A DNA stretch of 64,000 nt from Siphonodentalium dalli (taxonomy: Eukaryota; Mollusca; Scaphopoda; Gadilida; Siphonodentaliidae): positions 88,282,983 through 88,346,982 of the forward strand of contig CP136061.1 in assembly GCA_032622095.1 (NCBI GenBank), written 5' to 3'. Both the position numbers and the translations under genes were made by a program. This document shows positions 25,376-36,362 of the stretch, one piece after another (within the stretch, counting starts at the first letter, position 1; the number at the start of each line of letters is the position of its first letter). The notes beneath the pieces were generated by a model that ran no database searches, was not told where the DNA came from, and worked only from the letters and a program-made list of their open reading frames with translations.

Positions 25376-27040
25376 TTTAATTACTATATTTAATATGATT
25401 AGTATGAAGTTGAGCATTTCGCAATGTTTTCTCGCATTGTGTTTTGAAAAATGCGGCTAATTTCACTACATTTGGCTTTTACATATGGCTCAAGATAATT
25501 TGTTCTTAGTACCAAGATTGTTTACAGAATAAACGATATAGGTAAAAAATTGATACATTTGTTATTGTAATAATGATTTATAAGACTATAATCTGAATAC
25601 TTGTGTTTGCCATGCACGTGTATACTATATCAATACAGTTGATATTTATAGCTGGTATAAAAGTTTAATCCAGCTGTGTATTTAACGGCCTGTTATATCA
25701 TCAGATGTCAGAACATAGTGACCAAACTCGATTATACATACATGCATTGAGAGACACACGTTAACAGTCACTTTAAGCACGTTTGACCCGTCTTGATAAA
25801 TCAATTGACGCGAACTGACGTGCGTAATTATTAGTCATTAACGACGAAGAACCATCAACGCATGACCGAATCGATCCGCGGTGGAAATTTAGGAACACAC
25901 CCTAGTCAAGTTGTCCTGCTAATGTGATATGGTGCTGATGGATAATGATTAACTGCTATGCGATGTTACGGCAAACTGATGCTGTTACGAAAAGATACCA
26001 TTAACCAGTTTTAAAGTTGTCATTATTGCGGTGTTCGGATAATCTGAACATATGCAAGAAACGCTATAATGTGTATGAAACATTCAGAAGCACAATACAA
26101 ATAAGTTAATACTGTTTGTATTAGCTGTTGCAAATCGACTATCAACAATTTAGCTATTAATGTTATTTAGCAAATACCAGCGCAGCCATTACTAGTTTAA
26201 AAAAAAAATAATATATATATACGTTATTGGATGTTTCATACATACACTGTTATTTATAAAAACCCTCGGTTCATGATATATGTTGAGTAATTGGACACAG
26301 AAAGTACATACTTATAGTTTATTATACAGACTTGACATGACTATGAAGGATTTATTTAATTTTGGCAGCATCTTTTATTTCCCATGATAAGTTAGTACTA
26401 AGGCGATGGCACACTATGCCAATATCTCATTTTAAATCACACATCGCATCGCATCAAAGGCAATTATTCAGATACAAGAAAGAGACCAAAATCATGCACT
26501 ATGTTACACCGCACTGAAGGTTGATGGTTAATACATATCAATTTTATATATGACAAAACACTCTTTATTGATAACTCTTTTTGTTGTGCTAACACTACTA
26601 GTAACAGAGATAATAAGATATACTGCAACTGATAAGAGAAGCCTGATTGCCTTATACATTGTTATATCGGACTGAAACCAATGTTGTTTATTTCGAAAAA
26701 AATATCACACAACGCTCTTTATTGTCTTTATCCGTGTGGTGAAACGCTCTCGATTTAGGTATATTTCTTGACATAGAAATAAAGCGCAGAGTTACATTAG
26801 TAAACCCTGATTGCCTTGAATTGGATTATAGCCATATCAGACATGTGCATGTAGAGTGATGATCAAGTCGGAAGAATTTAAAAATTCTAATGAATTCCAA
26901 TTCCAGTCACTTCCGTGTCTCTTCAAGTGTACCATGCATGTGCCTATACAAATCGTATTTTATAGCTGGTATATAACTAATCACGCTAAGTACGTATTTG
27001 CCTTTTTGCATCCTCTGGTGTAAGAACGTATCCTCTGATG
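25376..27040. other. Non-coding interval, nothing recognised
   Basis: The DNA is AT-rich, with short 'acactctttattg/acgctctttattg' words near 26555 and 26710 that resemble fragments of family A. I find no exon or TIR element that I can bound. Confidence 0.4.
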
Positions 27041-27044
27041 TAAG

Positions 27045-27346
27045 AAAGTAGCGACCTACCTCGATGTAAACGTATACGTATACAACTAAGAGCTCACTCC
27101 ATCAATGTATCACATTATTATAATCAATAAATTTGAAAAATGATCAAGGAAATATGGGTTGATACAAACATCGGACTTGGCACTGAAAGGGTGAAAGTAG
27201 CGACCTACCTCGATGTAAACGTATACGTATATAACTAAGAGCTCATTCCATCAATGTATCACATTATTATAATCAGTAAATTTGAAAAATGATCAAGGAA
27301 ATATGGGTTGATGCAAACATCGGACTTGGCACTGAAAGGGTTAAAG
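27045..27346. repeat. 149-bp tandem repeat, two copies
   Basis: AAAGTAGCGACCTACCTCG begins at 27045 and again at 27194. The two copies are almost identical through 'catcggacttggcactgaaaggg(t)'. It is a recent local duplication with no coding content. Confidence 0.9.
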
Positions 27347-27390
27347 CTACATTTAGTTTCGATAATTCAATCAAATCGAACGCGCGGACG

Positions 27391-27535
27391 TAATTAGTAG
27401 AAGCAACGGACGCCGAACGAAGGCCCGAAGACCGCTCCGCGGATCCGCGCGATGTTAATCAGCGAAAGGCGCCGCGCGCCTTCGCTCGAGGCGCGGTGCA
27501 CCTACTGAGAGGCGGTCCGCGCCTAGCTGGCTACC
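27391..27535. other. Short GC-rich island with internal hairpin
   Basis: About 145 bases are rich in CG dinucleotides (GCCGCGCGCC, GATCCGCGCG, GGTCCGCGCC) in otherwise AT-rich DNA. They contain a hairpin AGCGAAAGGCGC...GCGCCTTCGCT near 27459-27485. The island lies directly before the inverted repeat at 27536. It could be part of the same mobile element or an unmethylated CpG patch; sequence alone does not decide. Confidence 0.6.
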
Positions 27536-27712
27536 ATATATACGAGTAGAGGATCTCCAACGAGTTATGTTGGGATATAAGATTTTATGAAACGAGTTTG
27601 ATAAATTTTATTCACAACGAGTCGTAGACGAGTTGTGGATCAAATTTATAAAACGAGTTTCATAAAATCTTATATCCCAACATAACGAGTTGAAGATCTT
27701 GTATATCGCATG
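27536..27712. repeat. Long inverted repeat (~85-bp arms)
   Basis: The arms share ATGTTGGGATATAAGATTTT and ATGAAACGAGTTT-like sequence, with repeated ACGAGTT words. The spacer around 27625-27635 is only a few bases, so the DNA could form a long cruciform or an RNA hairpin. There is no coding content. It is a probable foldback element. Confidence 0.85.
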
Positions 27713-28572
27713 AAAAAAAAAACTAAAGCTTTATACTTTTTTAACAACATCAGCTCTGTAGAGATAACGCAAACTGTATACAAGTCTTGTGTTGGCTCAG
27801 ACGCTTCAACACTATATGTCAGTACTGCGCTACACGCGCAACGAAATATAGTCCCTTTTAGTTTCGTCTTTATTTGACGTCTATTGGGTTATTTATTGGT
27901 AACATTTGTCAATAATATAATTTTAATCAAAACAAATATTCAGTTTTCAATAGCAATTCACAGCTATCTTTTGGTACGGAAGCAAAATGACGTCACGCGC
28001 ACAGGTATACAATGAAAGTGATTACCGCTTGGACTATTAGCTATTAGCCACTATAGTAACATAAGAAAATATGTAATGGATTTTTCAATGATGTCATAGG
28101 GGTTTCATGTGATATACACATATTCATATATATTATCTCCCATTTAGGATGCTTACCTGGTCATCCCATTCTAACCATTTACTTGCTAATGGGAATATGA
28201 CACATAGCACAATAGTGTTTTGAAAAATTACCATTTCGTTCAGTTTATTCCAAGAATTAAGTTGACGATGACGGCGGTGCATTTATAACTCCACTATATA
28301 TGGCATTAAGACTCAATAATCTTATAGAATATACCTCGATATAATTAGCGGATTTCTTCATACTGTCAGTTGATTGCATTAATTGTAATGCTATTGACGT
28401 TCCTGGGTTAGAGAATAACGAAGATCGACAAAGCGGTGTCACAGAATTTGGACAGATGTACCGGTATGATCGTGTATGGGGATACTTTTCACGAATGTAT
28501 TCGCTCTGTGTGCGCTACACCATGACAGGTAATGGACATTCGGTACCAATCTACTGGCTCCCACACTGACTA

Positions 28573-28988
28573 GAGGTTACACTGGTGTAAATAAGGTTCG
28601 GAGAGACCTCTAGCGGATGCGAGAGGAATATATAGGAGAGAATAAAATATACACTGGGCCCTGATTGGTCAATAGCCTTGTGTGCTTTTTGCATAACAAA
28701 ATCATCACACCTCTTCCCTATTGTTTCCCACTGGTAAAATAGCCATTGGCACAGGAATTAACCCTCTGTAGTGAAGTTTGAATTTTTTGTTGTGGTCTAA
28801 AATATGACACAAGATTTAAAGGCGAATTCCCTGCCTGTCGTACCTTATTGTTTTGTGCAAAAAGTTTCCCAAAGTGTAAATTTTTCCGATTTAAAGAAAA
28901 ATTTGGACCCAATGTTTATATTGCCAATAGTATACGCTAAATCATTAGCACTGAGGCCTATGGAAAACATTTACACCTGTGTAACCTA
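28573..28988. mobile_element. Short TIR element 'GGTTACAC', copy 1
   Basis: The left end is GGTTACACTGGTGTAAATAA and the right end is CATTTACACCTGTGTAACC, imperfect inverse repeats of about 20 bases. The ~416-bp interior (ggttcggagagacctctagc, tgattggtcaatagcc, ccctgcctgtcgtacc) has no credible frame. Copies 2 and 3 lie at 30705-31709 and 32606-33060. Confidence 0.8.
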
Positions 28989-29328
28989 AAGGGGGGAATG
29001 AGCTTTTTGATTCCTGGGAGTCACTTTAAAGTATTTTATTGCATTTTTAACAGCCTGGTCTTTCAGTCCAACGAATCTCTCATGCATGGTGTAGCTATTC
29101 TTGCTGCTGATGTCTTCTTGCTCTTACATCAGCCAAAAATAGTATGATTTTTTCATAAAAATTGCCAATTTTTCAAGGTATTTTCAATTTGTTTCAAGGT
29201 GGTAGTAGTCACATGATAATGCAAATGACCCATAACATGAGCATGCCAATGAGACACATATCACTTGTTATAAGAAGCTAATCTGACAAGTATTTTGGAT
29301 TTTATAGCCAGTGATATACAGATTTATC

Positions 29329-30157
29329 GACCATTTCCTACTAAACTGCCTGAAACAAAAAAGTTGGTTCGACACTTTTCCGCGGAAATGCTTCTAGAAA
29401 AGTCTTTTCTGAGAATTACGACTAGACTATTAAACTGCCTGATACAATTGGCGATAACGAATTGGCGATAAAAACATCTGTATCTTTACTGCAGTTGCGA
29501 TACAAGGCGCTCGTGACGTCGTTGACTGGTTCAAAATCGTGAATGAACTGACGTCACATCAATCACGTGAAAAATCAAAACGACATTCCAACGTATATTC
29601 TTGCGCACTATATAAACAAAAAATAGTTCCTAGGTTTTAACATTATTTGATTGCCTAACATCATGGGTATTATGGTTTGTAAATCACAAACCAAACTGAT
29701 ATGTATCTGTTCAGTATTTAATATAAATTATATAAAACATGCAGGTGAAATATATTTTGTCCATTGAATTCAATTTCCGCTAGGCATATTCGCGTGAACT
29801 TGCAGTTTGGGAGAATTTAGCAAAGCGAGCTAATCGCGTGACACATATACCTTTGCAGGTTGGGAGAATTTACTCAAGATAGCTAATTGTCGGACACAAA
29901 TCCAACAATTTTGACATTTAATAAACTCTTAAAATGTAATTTGTGCGGTGGATTCTGTCACACCAATGGTATATAAATGTGATATATACACAAAGTGTGT
30001 GTAACGATTCATCTATCGCGACTCGGCTAGTTTTCGTGGCCATATAGCGACTCGGCGATCAAGGTCGCCTCTTCGCTATATGGTCACGAAAACTAGCCTC
30101 GTCGCGATACATGAATCGATACAAACACATTGTGTATATAACACATATATATGTGAT
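29329..30157. repeat. Segment present in only one duplication unit, ending in a long inverted repeat
   Basis: The second unit reads straight from 'gtgatatacagat' to 'atacaagttagtc', while the first has this extra segment. At its right end, 29983-30139, lie ~67-bp inverted arms (cgattcat-tatcgcgac, GGCTAGTTTTCGTG, CATATAGCGA) around a ~20-base loop. The left part is unremarkable AT-rich DNA with 'aaactgcctga(a/t)ac' twice. It is an insertion in unit 1 or a deletion from unit 2. Confidence 0.7.
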
Positions 30158-30704
30158 ACAAGTTAGTCATTTCCACTGGTGGGTATGGTCATTTGAAGGT
30201 TAATAGCACTAAAACTTGGACACATATAAGAAAATGCTTCAGCACTTCAAAGAGAGCATATTTTTATTCAACTAATTCAATATACACCCACATCCAGTTA
30301 TCTCGGATCACCCTTGCAGACCTGAAAATATCATATTTCAGTCTTCCATGTGCTGATAAAGTCATGTGCTTCATGCTCAGCTGCTCAAATCTGGACTCAA
30401 TAACCTCACATTACCAGAAGTTATCTCATGGAAAGGATCTTGTACATTTTCCATAGCTGAACCAGGTTTGCAACACCAGACCCCAAAACACTGTGTGAAA
30501 ATGGGGCCTGAACATGACCTGTGGTGGAAATTTGTGCTTTTTTTTATGAATAATGTGTTAAAGAGGGTGGGGTTAAATTGTGTGTGATAAATACAGAACC
30601 ACAGAAGTGATATTGTTTTGTAACACATTTTTTCCATTGAAGGGCAATTCTGAAGAAATGTAGGGAGTTACAATTATTCCGCGAAAAAGCGGGCTGTCGC
30701 TTTA

Positions 30705-31709
30705 GGTTACACTGGTGTAAATAAGGTTCGGAGAGACCTCTAGCGGATGCGGGAGGAATATATAGGAGATAATAAAATATACACTGGGCCATGATTGGTC
30801 AATAGCCTTGTGTGCTTTTTGCATAAAAAAATCATCACACCTCTTCCCTATGGTTTCCCACTGGTAAAATAGCCATTGGCACCAGGGGGGGGAGGTGAAC
30901 AAATTTATTCCGGCACGTATGCCGGGTGGGTGGGTGGTCAAAGCCACCAACAAGCAATTTTTTCCGCAACTAAAAAAAAACTTTCCTGCTTGTTTTTTTA
31001 GTGTTTTGGCAATGAGTTGGGCTTCAAAACCACTTTGAATGAGAGAAATAATGTAATTCTAACTGGTAAACTGACTGCAGGCAGTTATCGTGTTGTATTT
31101 TGTTGTAAATTTTGAAATCCAAGATGGTCGCTGGCAGCCATGTTTTTTTGGCCGAATGACCTCAAAATAACTCATTCCTATTTACATGTCCATGTTAACA
31201 TCCATGATAAATAGTATGCACAGAAATTCATATACAGCTGTTTACAGTGAATTTCCCCCCGCAAATCTCTGTTTTTGTGTTAAAAGGGGGGTGGGTGTCA
31301 AAAAATGGTCGGAAAAAACTGCCGAAAACGGAAAAAAAATTGGCGGTGGGGGTGGGTGGGTACAAAAATGATCGAAAGGGAAAAAATGCCATACGTGCCT
31401 GAAATTTGTTTCCGATCCCCCCCCTGTTGGCACAGGAATTAACCCTCTGTAGTGAAGTTTGATTTTTTTGTTGTGGTCTAAAATATGACAGTATTTTTTT
31501 ATTCGGTTCTGACACTAGTTAGGAAAACACAAGATTTAAAGGCGAATTCCCTGCCTGTCGTACCTGATTTTTTTGTGCAAAAAGTTTCCCAAAGTGTCAT
31601 TTTTTTCAGATTTAAAGAAAATTTTGGACCCAATGTTTATATTGCCAATAGTATACGCTAAAACGTTAGCACTGAGGCCTATGGAAAACATTTACACCTG
31701 TGTAACCTA
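30705..31709. mobile_element. Short TIR element 'GGTTACAC', copy 2, split by an insertion
   Basis: It has the same ends and interior as copy 1. It is interrupted after 'tagccattggcac' by the 544-bp element at 30883-31426, then resumes at 'ttggcacaggaattaaccc'. Confidence 0.85.
30883..31426. mobile_element. hAT-like MITE with G-run/C-run ends
   Basis: The element begins CAGGGGGGGGA and ends TCCCCCCCCTG. It is flanked by TTGGCAC on both sides (30876-30882 and 31427-31433), or by 8 bp if one mismatch is allowed. The empty site is preserved in copies 1 and 3 of the host element (attggcacagg, actggcacagg), which confirms the insertion. CAGGG termini and an ~8-bp duplication fit the hAT superfamily. 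No transposase is present, so it is non-autonomous. Confidence 0.8.
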
Positions 31710-32605
31710 AAGGGGGAAATGAACTTTTTGGACTTTTTGATTCCTGGGAGTCACTTTAAAGTATTTTATTGCATTTTTAACAGCCTGGTCTTTCAGTCCA
31801 ACGAATCTCTCATGCATGGTGTAGCTATTCTTGCTGCTGATGTCTTCTTGCTTTTACATCAGCCAAATAGTATGATTTTTTCATAAAAATTGCCCATTTT
31901 TCAAGGTATTTTCAATTTTTTTCAAGGTGCTAGTAGTCACATGATAATGCAAATGACCCATAACATGAGCATGCCAATGAGACACATATCACTTGTTATA
32001 AGAAGCTAATCAGACAAGTATTTTTGATTTTATAGCCAGTGATATACAGATATATATCATACAAGTTAGTCATTTCCACTGGTGGGTATGGTCATTTGAA
32101 GGTTAATAGCACTAAAACTTGGACACATATAAGAAAATGCTTCAGCTCTTCAAAGAGAGCATATGTTTGTTCAACTAATTCAATATACACCCACATCCAG
32201 TTATCTCGGATCACCCTTGCAGACCTGAAAATATCATATTTTAGTCTTCCATGTGCTGATAAAGTCATGTGCTTCATGCTCAGCTGCTCAAATCTGGACT
32301 CAATGACCTCACATTACCAGAAGTTATCTCATGGAAAGGATCTTGTACAGTCTTCCATAGCTGAGCCAGGTTTGCAACACCAGACCCCAAAAACTGTGTG
32401 AAAATGGGACCTGAACATGACCTGTGGTGGAAATTTGTGCTTTTTTGATGAATAATGTGTTAAAGGCGGTGGGGTTAAATTGTGTGTGATAAATACAGAA
32501 CCACAGAAGTGATATTGTTTTTGAACACATTTTTTCCATTGATGGGTAATTCTGAAGAAATGTAGGGAGTTACAATTATTCCGCGAAAAAGCGGGCTATC
32601 GATTT

Positions 32606-33060
32606 AGGTTACACTGGTGTAAATAAGGTTCGGAGAGACCTCTAGCGGATGCGGGAGGAATATATAGGAGAGAATAAAATATACACTGGGCCCTGATTGG
32701 TCAATAGCCTTGTGTGCTTTTTGCATAAAAAAAATCATCACACCTCTTCCCTATGGTTTCCCACTGGTAAAATAGCCACTGGCACAGGAATTAACCCTCT
32801 GTAGTGAAGTTTGATTTTTTTGTTGTGGTCTAAAATATGACAGTATTTTTTTATGCGGTTCTGACACTAGTTAGGAAAACACAAGATTTAAAGGCGAATG
32901 CCCTGCCTGTCGTACCTGATTTTTTTGTGCAAAAAGTTTCCCAAAGTGTCAAGTTTTCAGATTTAAAGACAATTTTGGACCCAATGTTTATATTGCCAAT
33001 AGTATACACTAAAACGTTAGCACTGAGGCCTATGGAAAACATTTACACCTGTGTAACCTA
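32606..33060. mobile_element. Short TIR element 'GGTTACAC', copy 3
   Basis: It is complete from GGTTACACTGGTGTAAATAA to CACCTGTGTAACC, with no internal insertion. It closes the tandem duplication; sequence to its right is unrelated to the right flanks of copies 1 and 2. Confidence 0.8.
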
Positions 33061-33469
33061 GAGTAGAGGACACTTTGAAGAGCTGCCATGATACATTATG
33101 GCTGGATGAGGGGGAAAACAAGTTTTGTCCACACCGCACGGTCACTTTAGTTTCTTGATATTTTATGATGATTACATGTCTTATCATTGCGAATATGGAC
33201 ACTGAAACAAATTTTGACACTTCGATGTGCTTGAATTGTCCAAATTTCAAGTGGCAATGTATTTAAATTGTTACAGTGACGTCACAGTGATTGAATTATA
33301 ATTGGACTTGAATTAACATGCGGGACATTCTGTTGTTGTTGATATAAATAAACGGGTGACCTGTTTAAAACAAATTAATTCCATACGGTTGAAAACTAAC
33401 ATGAAATGTTAAATTGTCTTTTCGTTCAAGTAATGTAGTCCACAATGACGTCGTTCCATTTCTAAGTCC

Positions 33470-33760
33470 ACAATTTCTGGCATTAAACGGACATGGCTCA
33501 TTCGAGCTTCCAATTTTGTCTACGTAATTTGAAAGGAGGTACAAGATAGGTTGATAAATACACGACATTGATATATCGGCTTCATATGCTCTGAAAAATA
33601 CTTGCCACTGCCACAGCTATTTTCCAGCTTTTTCAATTTTAGTGAAATAAACGCTCTTTATTTCTACCATATCAGGAATAGAAACACAGAATGCTCTGTT
33701 CTCTTATATGCCGTGCACATGGCTGTTGTTTGGGACACAAAACAGCGTACTCAAGTTGTA
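33470..33760 (+). repeat. Dispersed repeat family A copy
   Basis: It is the clearest copy: 'ttaaacggacatggctcattc', 'gcttccaattttgtctacg', 'tgataaatacacgac', 'cggcttcatatgctctgaaa', 'aaataaacgctctttatt', 'atatgccgtgcacatggctg' and 'tatgacttcaat' follow in order. It ends near 33785. Confidence 0.7.
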
Positions 33761-33913
33761 TGTTTTATGACTTCAATCCGTCTTTCCCAGACTAGGGGTA
33801 CGTTCACACGCTGGGAAGTTTGCATGGTATGGTTTTGCAGGCATTCGTCATAGAAAATCACATGGTGCCATAATAAACGTGCATATAACATGCATCTTTA
33901 CCAAAGCGAGCGA

Positions 33914-34017
33914 CATGAGTAGTAATATTTCTGTAGTTACATGAGTAGTAATATTTCTGTAGTTACATGAGTAGTAATATTTCTGTAGTTACATGAGTAG
34001 TAATATTTCTGTAGTTG
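33914..34017 (+). repeat. 26-bp tandem repeat, four units
   Basis: The unit ACATGAGTAGTAATATTTCT plus GTAGTT is repeated four times without change. It ends exactly where the TIR element at 34018 begins. Confidence 0.95.
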
Positions 34018-34692
34018 TCCCCCGACGTTTCCGACTATAGAAATGACCCTCGTCCGTCCGTGTGTCCGTCCGTCCGTCCGTGCGTCTGTGCGTCCGTGCG
34101 TCCGAGATTGGGTACCTTCATGGTGTAATCAACTCCTCCTACAGTTTTAAACGTAGAGATGTGAAACTCTGGGATATTGTTCCTAACATGTTGGTGATTT
34201 GCAACATCTATATAGCTAATCAAAAATATAATTTTTTCCATATTTTTGGGGGGGTATTCGACTTAGACAATTTGGAACATTTTTGCCTTTTGGATGAGAT
34301 TGGGTACCTTCATGGTGTAATCAACTCCTCCTACAGTTTTAAATGTAGAGATTTGCAACTCTGGGATATTGTTCCTAACATGTTGGTGATTTGCAACATC
34401 TATATAGCTAATAAAAAAATTCATTTATTCCATATTTTTGGGGGGTTTTCGACTTAGAAAATTGGGAACATTTTTGCCTTTTGGATGAGATTGGGTACCT
34501 TCATGGTGTAATCAACTCCTCCTACAGTTTTAAATGTAGAGATTTGAAACTTTGGGATATTGTTCCTAACATGTTGGTGATTTGCAACATCTATATAGCT
34601 AATATTTTTTTTATGGAGTTATTAACCCTTTTCGACTTTTTTTTTATTTCTTTAACAAAGCGGCATCGACTTGCCATGTTGTCGGGGGACAC
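34018..34692. mobile_element. TIR element with CCGT microsatellite and three 191-bp internal repeats
   Basis: The ends are TGTCCCCCGAC (left, about 34018) and GTCGGGGGACA (right, ending about 34692). The flanks CTGTAGT and CTGTGGT look like a 7-bp target duplication with one mismatch. Inside are a (CCGT)n tract at 34050-34103 and three units of about 191 bp starting GAGATTGGGTACC at 34104, 34296 and 34487. The units read open in one frame, but the period is not a multiple of three throughout and there is no domain. Confidence 0.75.
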
Positions 34693-34860
34693 TGTGGTCT
34701 GCTGACCTTTTATTACACTTGTAACAGCTGCTACTGACATTTGCATTTATTTGCTATTTATGCGATATATATGATTGGTATAAGAAATACAATATGTCTA
34801 TATTTTAATAGGCTGTCTGTTTATGGCGGTTTTAACGGATGTGGCTTTTTAAACGGCAAT

Positions 34861-35240
34861 ACCCATGGCGAATGCCATCCGTATCTTTAAATCTTCCGCG
34901 TCATACATTTCAAACGTTCTCAATACACAGGCATATGATGTTATAGGTCTGTCGGAAAACCGGCTTTACAATGACAGCCTTGAATTTATCAACACCACTA
35001 GTGGCCGCTACGTATCGGTGTCAAAACCGGGCAAGTTAATAACGACACGTATACATGTGATTCCTTCACCACAGACGTTGTCGATATTCTAATCCAAACG
35101 CGTGTGATCTGAAACATCACTCTCATTGACATCAAGGATGAACGCCTCATTGTTATACAACTGAAGGTATTTGATGCTGCATGTATCAACATCATCCAGG
35201 TTTATCTACCAAACACCAATCACGCGTTGTACACTCTAAA
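34861..35240 (+). pseudogene. LINE endonuclease N-terminal relic
   Basis: The first frame has SASYISNVLNTQAYDVIGLS followed by ENRLYNDS, the pattern found near the start of apurinic-type endonucleases of non-LTR retrotransposons ('fDvIglsETwL'). After a frameshift near 35030 the next frame continues with KDERLIVIQLKV and INIIQVYLPNTNH, fitting the following 'vygviYrpPn' strand. An in-frame stop (about 35108) and the frameshift make it a dead fragment. No reverse transcriptase follows; a minisatellite lies directly downstream. Confidence 0.5.
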
Positions 35241-35244
35241 AACT

Positions 35245-35590
35245 CCAGGTACTCTGGAGTACCAAATTTGGTACTCCAGCTGTCCCACACGGAGTACCAA
35301 AATTGTGGTACTGAAGAGTACCAAATGAGGTTTTGGTACTCCAGAGTACCAAACCTGAATGGTACTCCGGAGTACCACAACACTTTTGGTACTTCGTATT
35401 TGGTACTCTGGAGTGCCAAATTAGGTACTCCATAGACCCTCATGGAGTACCCAAATGTTGGTACTCCAGAGTACCAAAATATATTTGGTACTCCAGACTG
35501 CAAACCTGTTTTTGGCACTCCAGAATACCAAAATATATTTGGTACTCCAGACTACCAACCTAATGTTGGTACTACACGAGTCGCATCCAA
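35245..35590. repeat. Palindromic minisatellite GGTACTC-NN-GAGTACC
   Basis: More than fifteen copies of GGTACTC or GAGTACC alternate, often as full palindromes such as TTTGGTACTCCAGAGTACC. Spacing is irregular (about 15-35 bases). All frames on both strands look similar (VLQSTK, GTPEYQ and so on), which is a consequence of the repeat. Diverged pieces of similar sequence appear near 42450-42510. Confidence 0.9.
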
Positions 35591-36033
35591 TAATCCAGCC
35601 TGATATTCTACTGACGACAAGATTCACCAGAGTGTGACTGTTGCCATCGGTGGGATCACGAACATGAATACGTAACGTGACTAGAGAGTAGATATAGAGA
35701 GTTATTAGAAGGGCTGGTGCCAAATCATCCCTGGGCTATTTTCTCGGATAGTGGCTAGGAAAACAGAAGTGTACCACACAGGAGGTGATCTAATAGAGCT
35801 ATGCACTCAAAATACTATTCGCATCCAACTGATACAGAATTTTTATTCATGTACAACATTCCACTCAAGGCAGATAACTATCAGCTCTGCATTATACATG
35901 TTTTTAGATCTGGACAATTCATACCCATGTTGCTATCATATGAGAAAAAGAAGAAACTAGTTAAATCATGTATTAAATTCAACAGTTAATGTGATAACAT
36001 GGAATGTATATATATACACACTGATCAAAGAAA

Positions 36034-36362
36034 TGTACATGTACCAACGGAGTCACTACATGGATTTACACATGTAAATCATTACACGGATTCGTAAAAT
36101 CAGAATCGTCAATTTTAAGGTCAAATGTAATTTTGTAAACAAAATTTAAATCGTTATTATGGAATGAAATAAGATTTTTTTTCTGCAAACTAATATATAT
36201 CTGTCTATCCATAAGATTTCCACTACAGCCCTCGAAATTAACGGCACCTTTGACCTTAAAATGGTCGATTCTGTCTTTACGAATCCATGTATCAACAGTA
36301 TATCCTTTTAAATGATAACCCTATTTCATTATCATGTTGTGAAATCTAATGACTCCGTTGGT
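36034..36362. mobile_element. Foldback element ending CCAACGGAGTCA
   Basis: CCAACGGAGTCACTA on the left pairs with AATGACTCCGTTGG on the right. Inner arms GGATTCGTAAAATCAGAAT (about 36089) and its inverse (about 36260-36288) extend the stem, and CAATTTTAAGGTCAAA pairs with TTTGACCTTAAAATGG. No target duplication is evident. Its right end lies inside the open frame of the exon at 36321-36596. Confidence 0.7.

Larger units (their letters stand above)
28573..33060. repeat. Two-fold tandem duplication bounded by three TIR-element copies
   Basis: Unit order is TIR element, a block starting 'aatgagctttttgattcctggg', then a block starting 'acaagttagtcatttccactgg'. It is seen at 28573-30704 and again at 30705-32605, with a third TIR element closing at 33060. 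The first unit has about 820 extra bases (29329-30157) and the second has a 544-bp insertion. The arrangement suggests unequal recombination between TIR-element copies. Confidence 0.85.

Noticed and set aside
28257-28442. A possible 66-bp exon on the minus strand between 'ctctaacccag' and 'gag|gtatat'.
   Set aside because: Splice-like words alone in AT-rich DNA are common, and the peptide has no recognisable character or neighbouring exon.
31186-31515. Frames with glycine- or proline-rich runs.
   Set aside because: They come from the G/C-rich interior of the hAT-like element and have no domain.
30193-32539. Matching frames in the two duplication units suggesting a conserved protein.
   Set aside because: The similarity follows from the recent DNA duplication; frames differ by indels and stops between units.
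35181-35723. Frames with repeated STK/GVP/EYQ motifs on both strands.
   Set aside because: They are by-products of the palindromic GGTACTC minisatellite.
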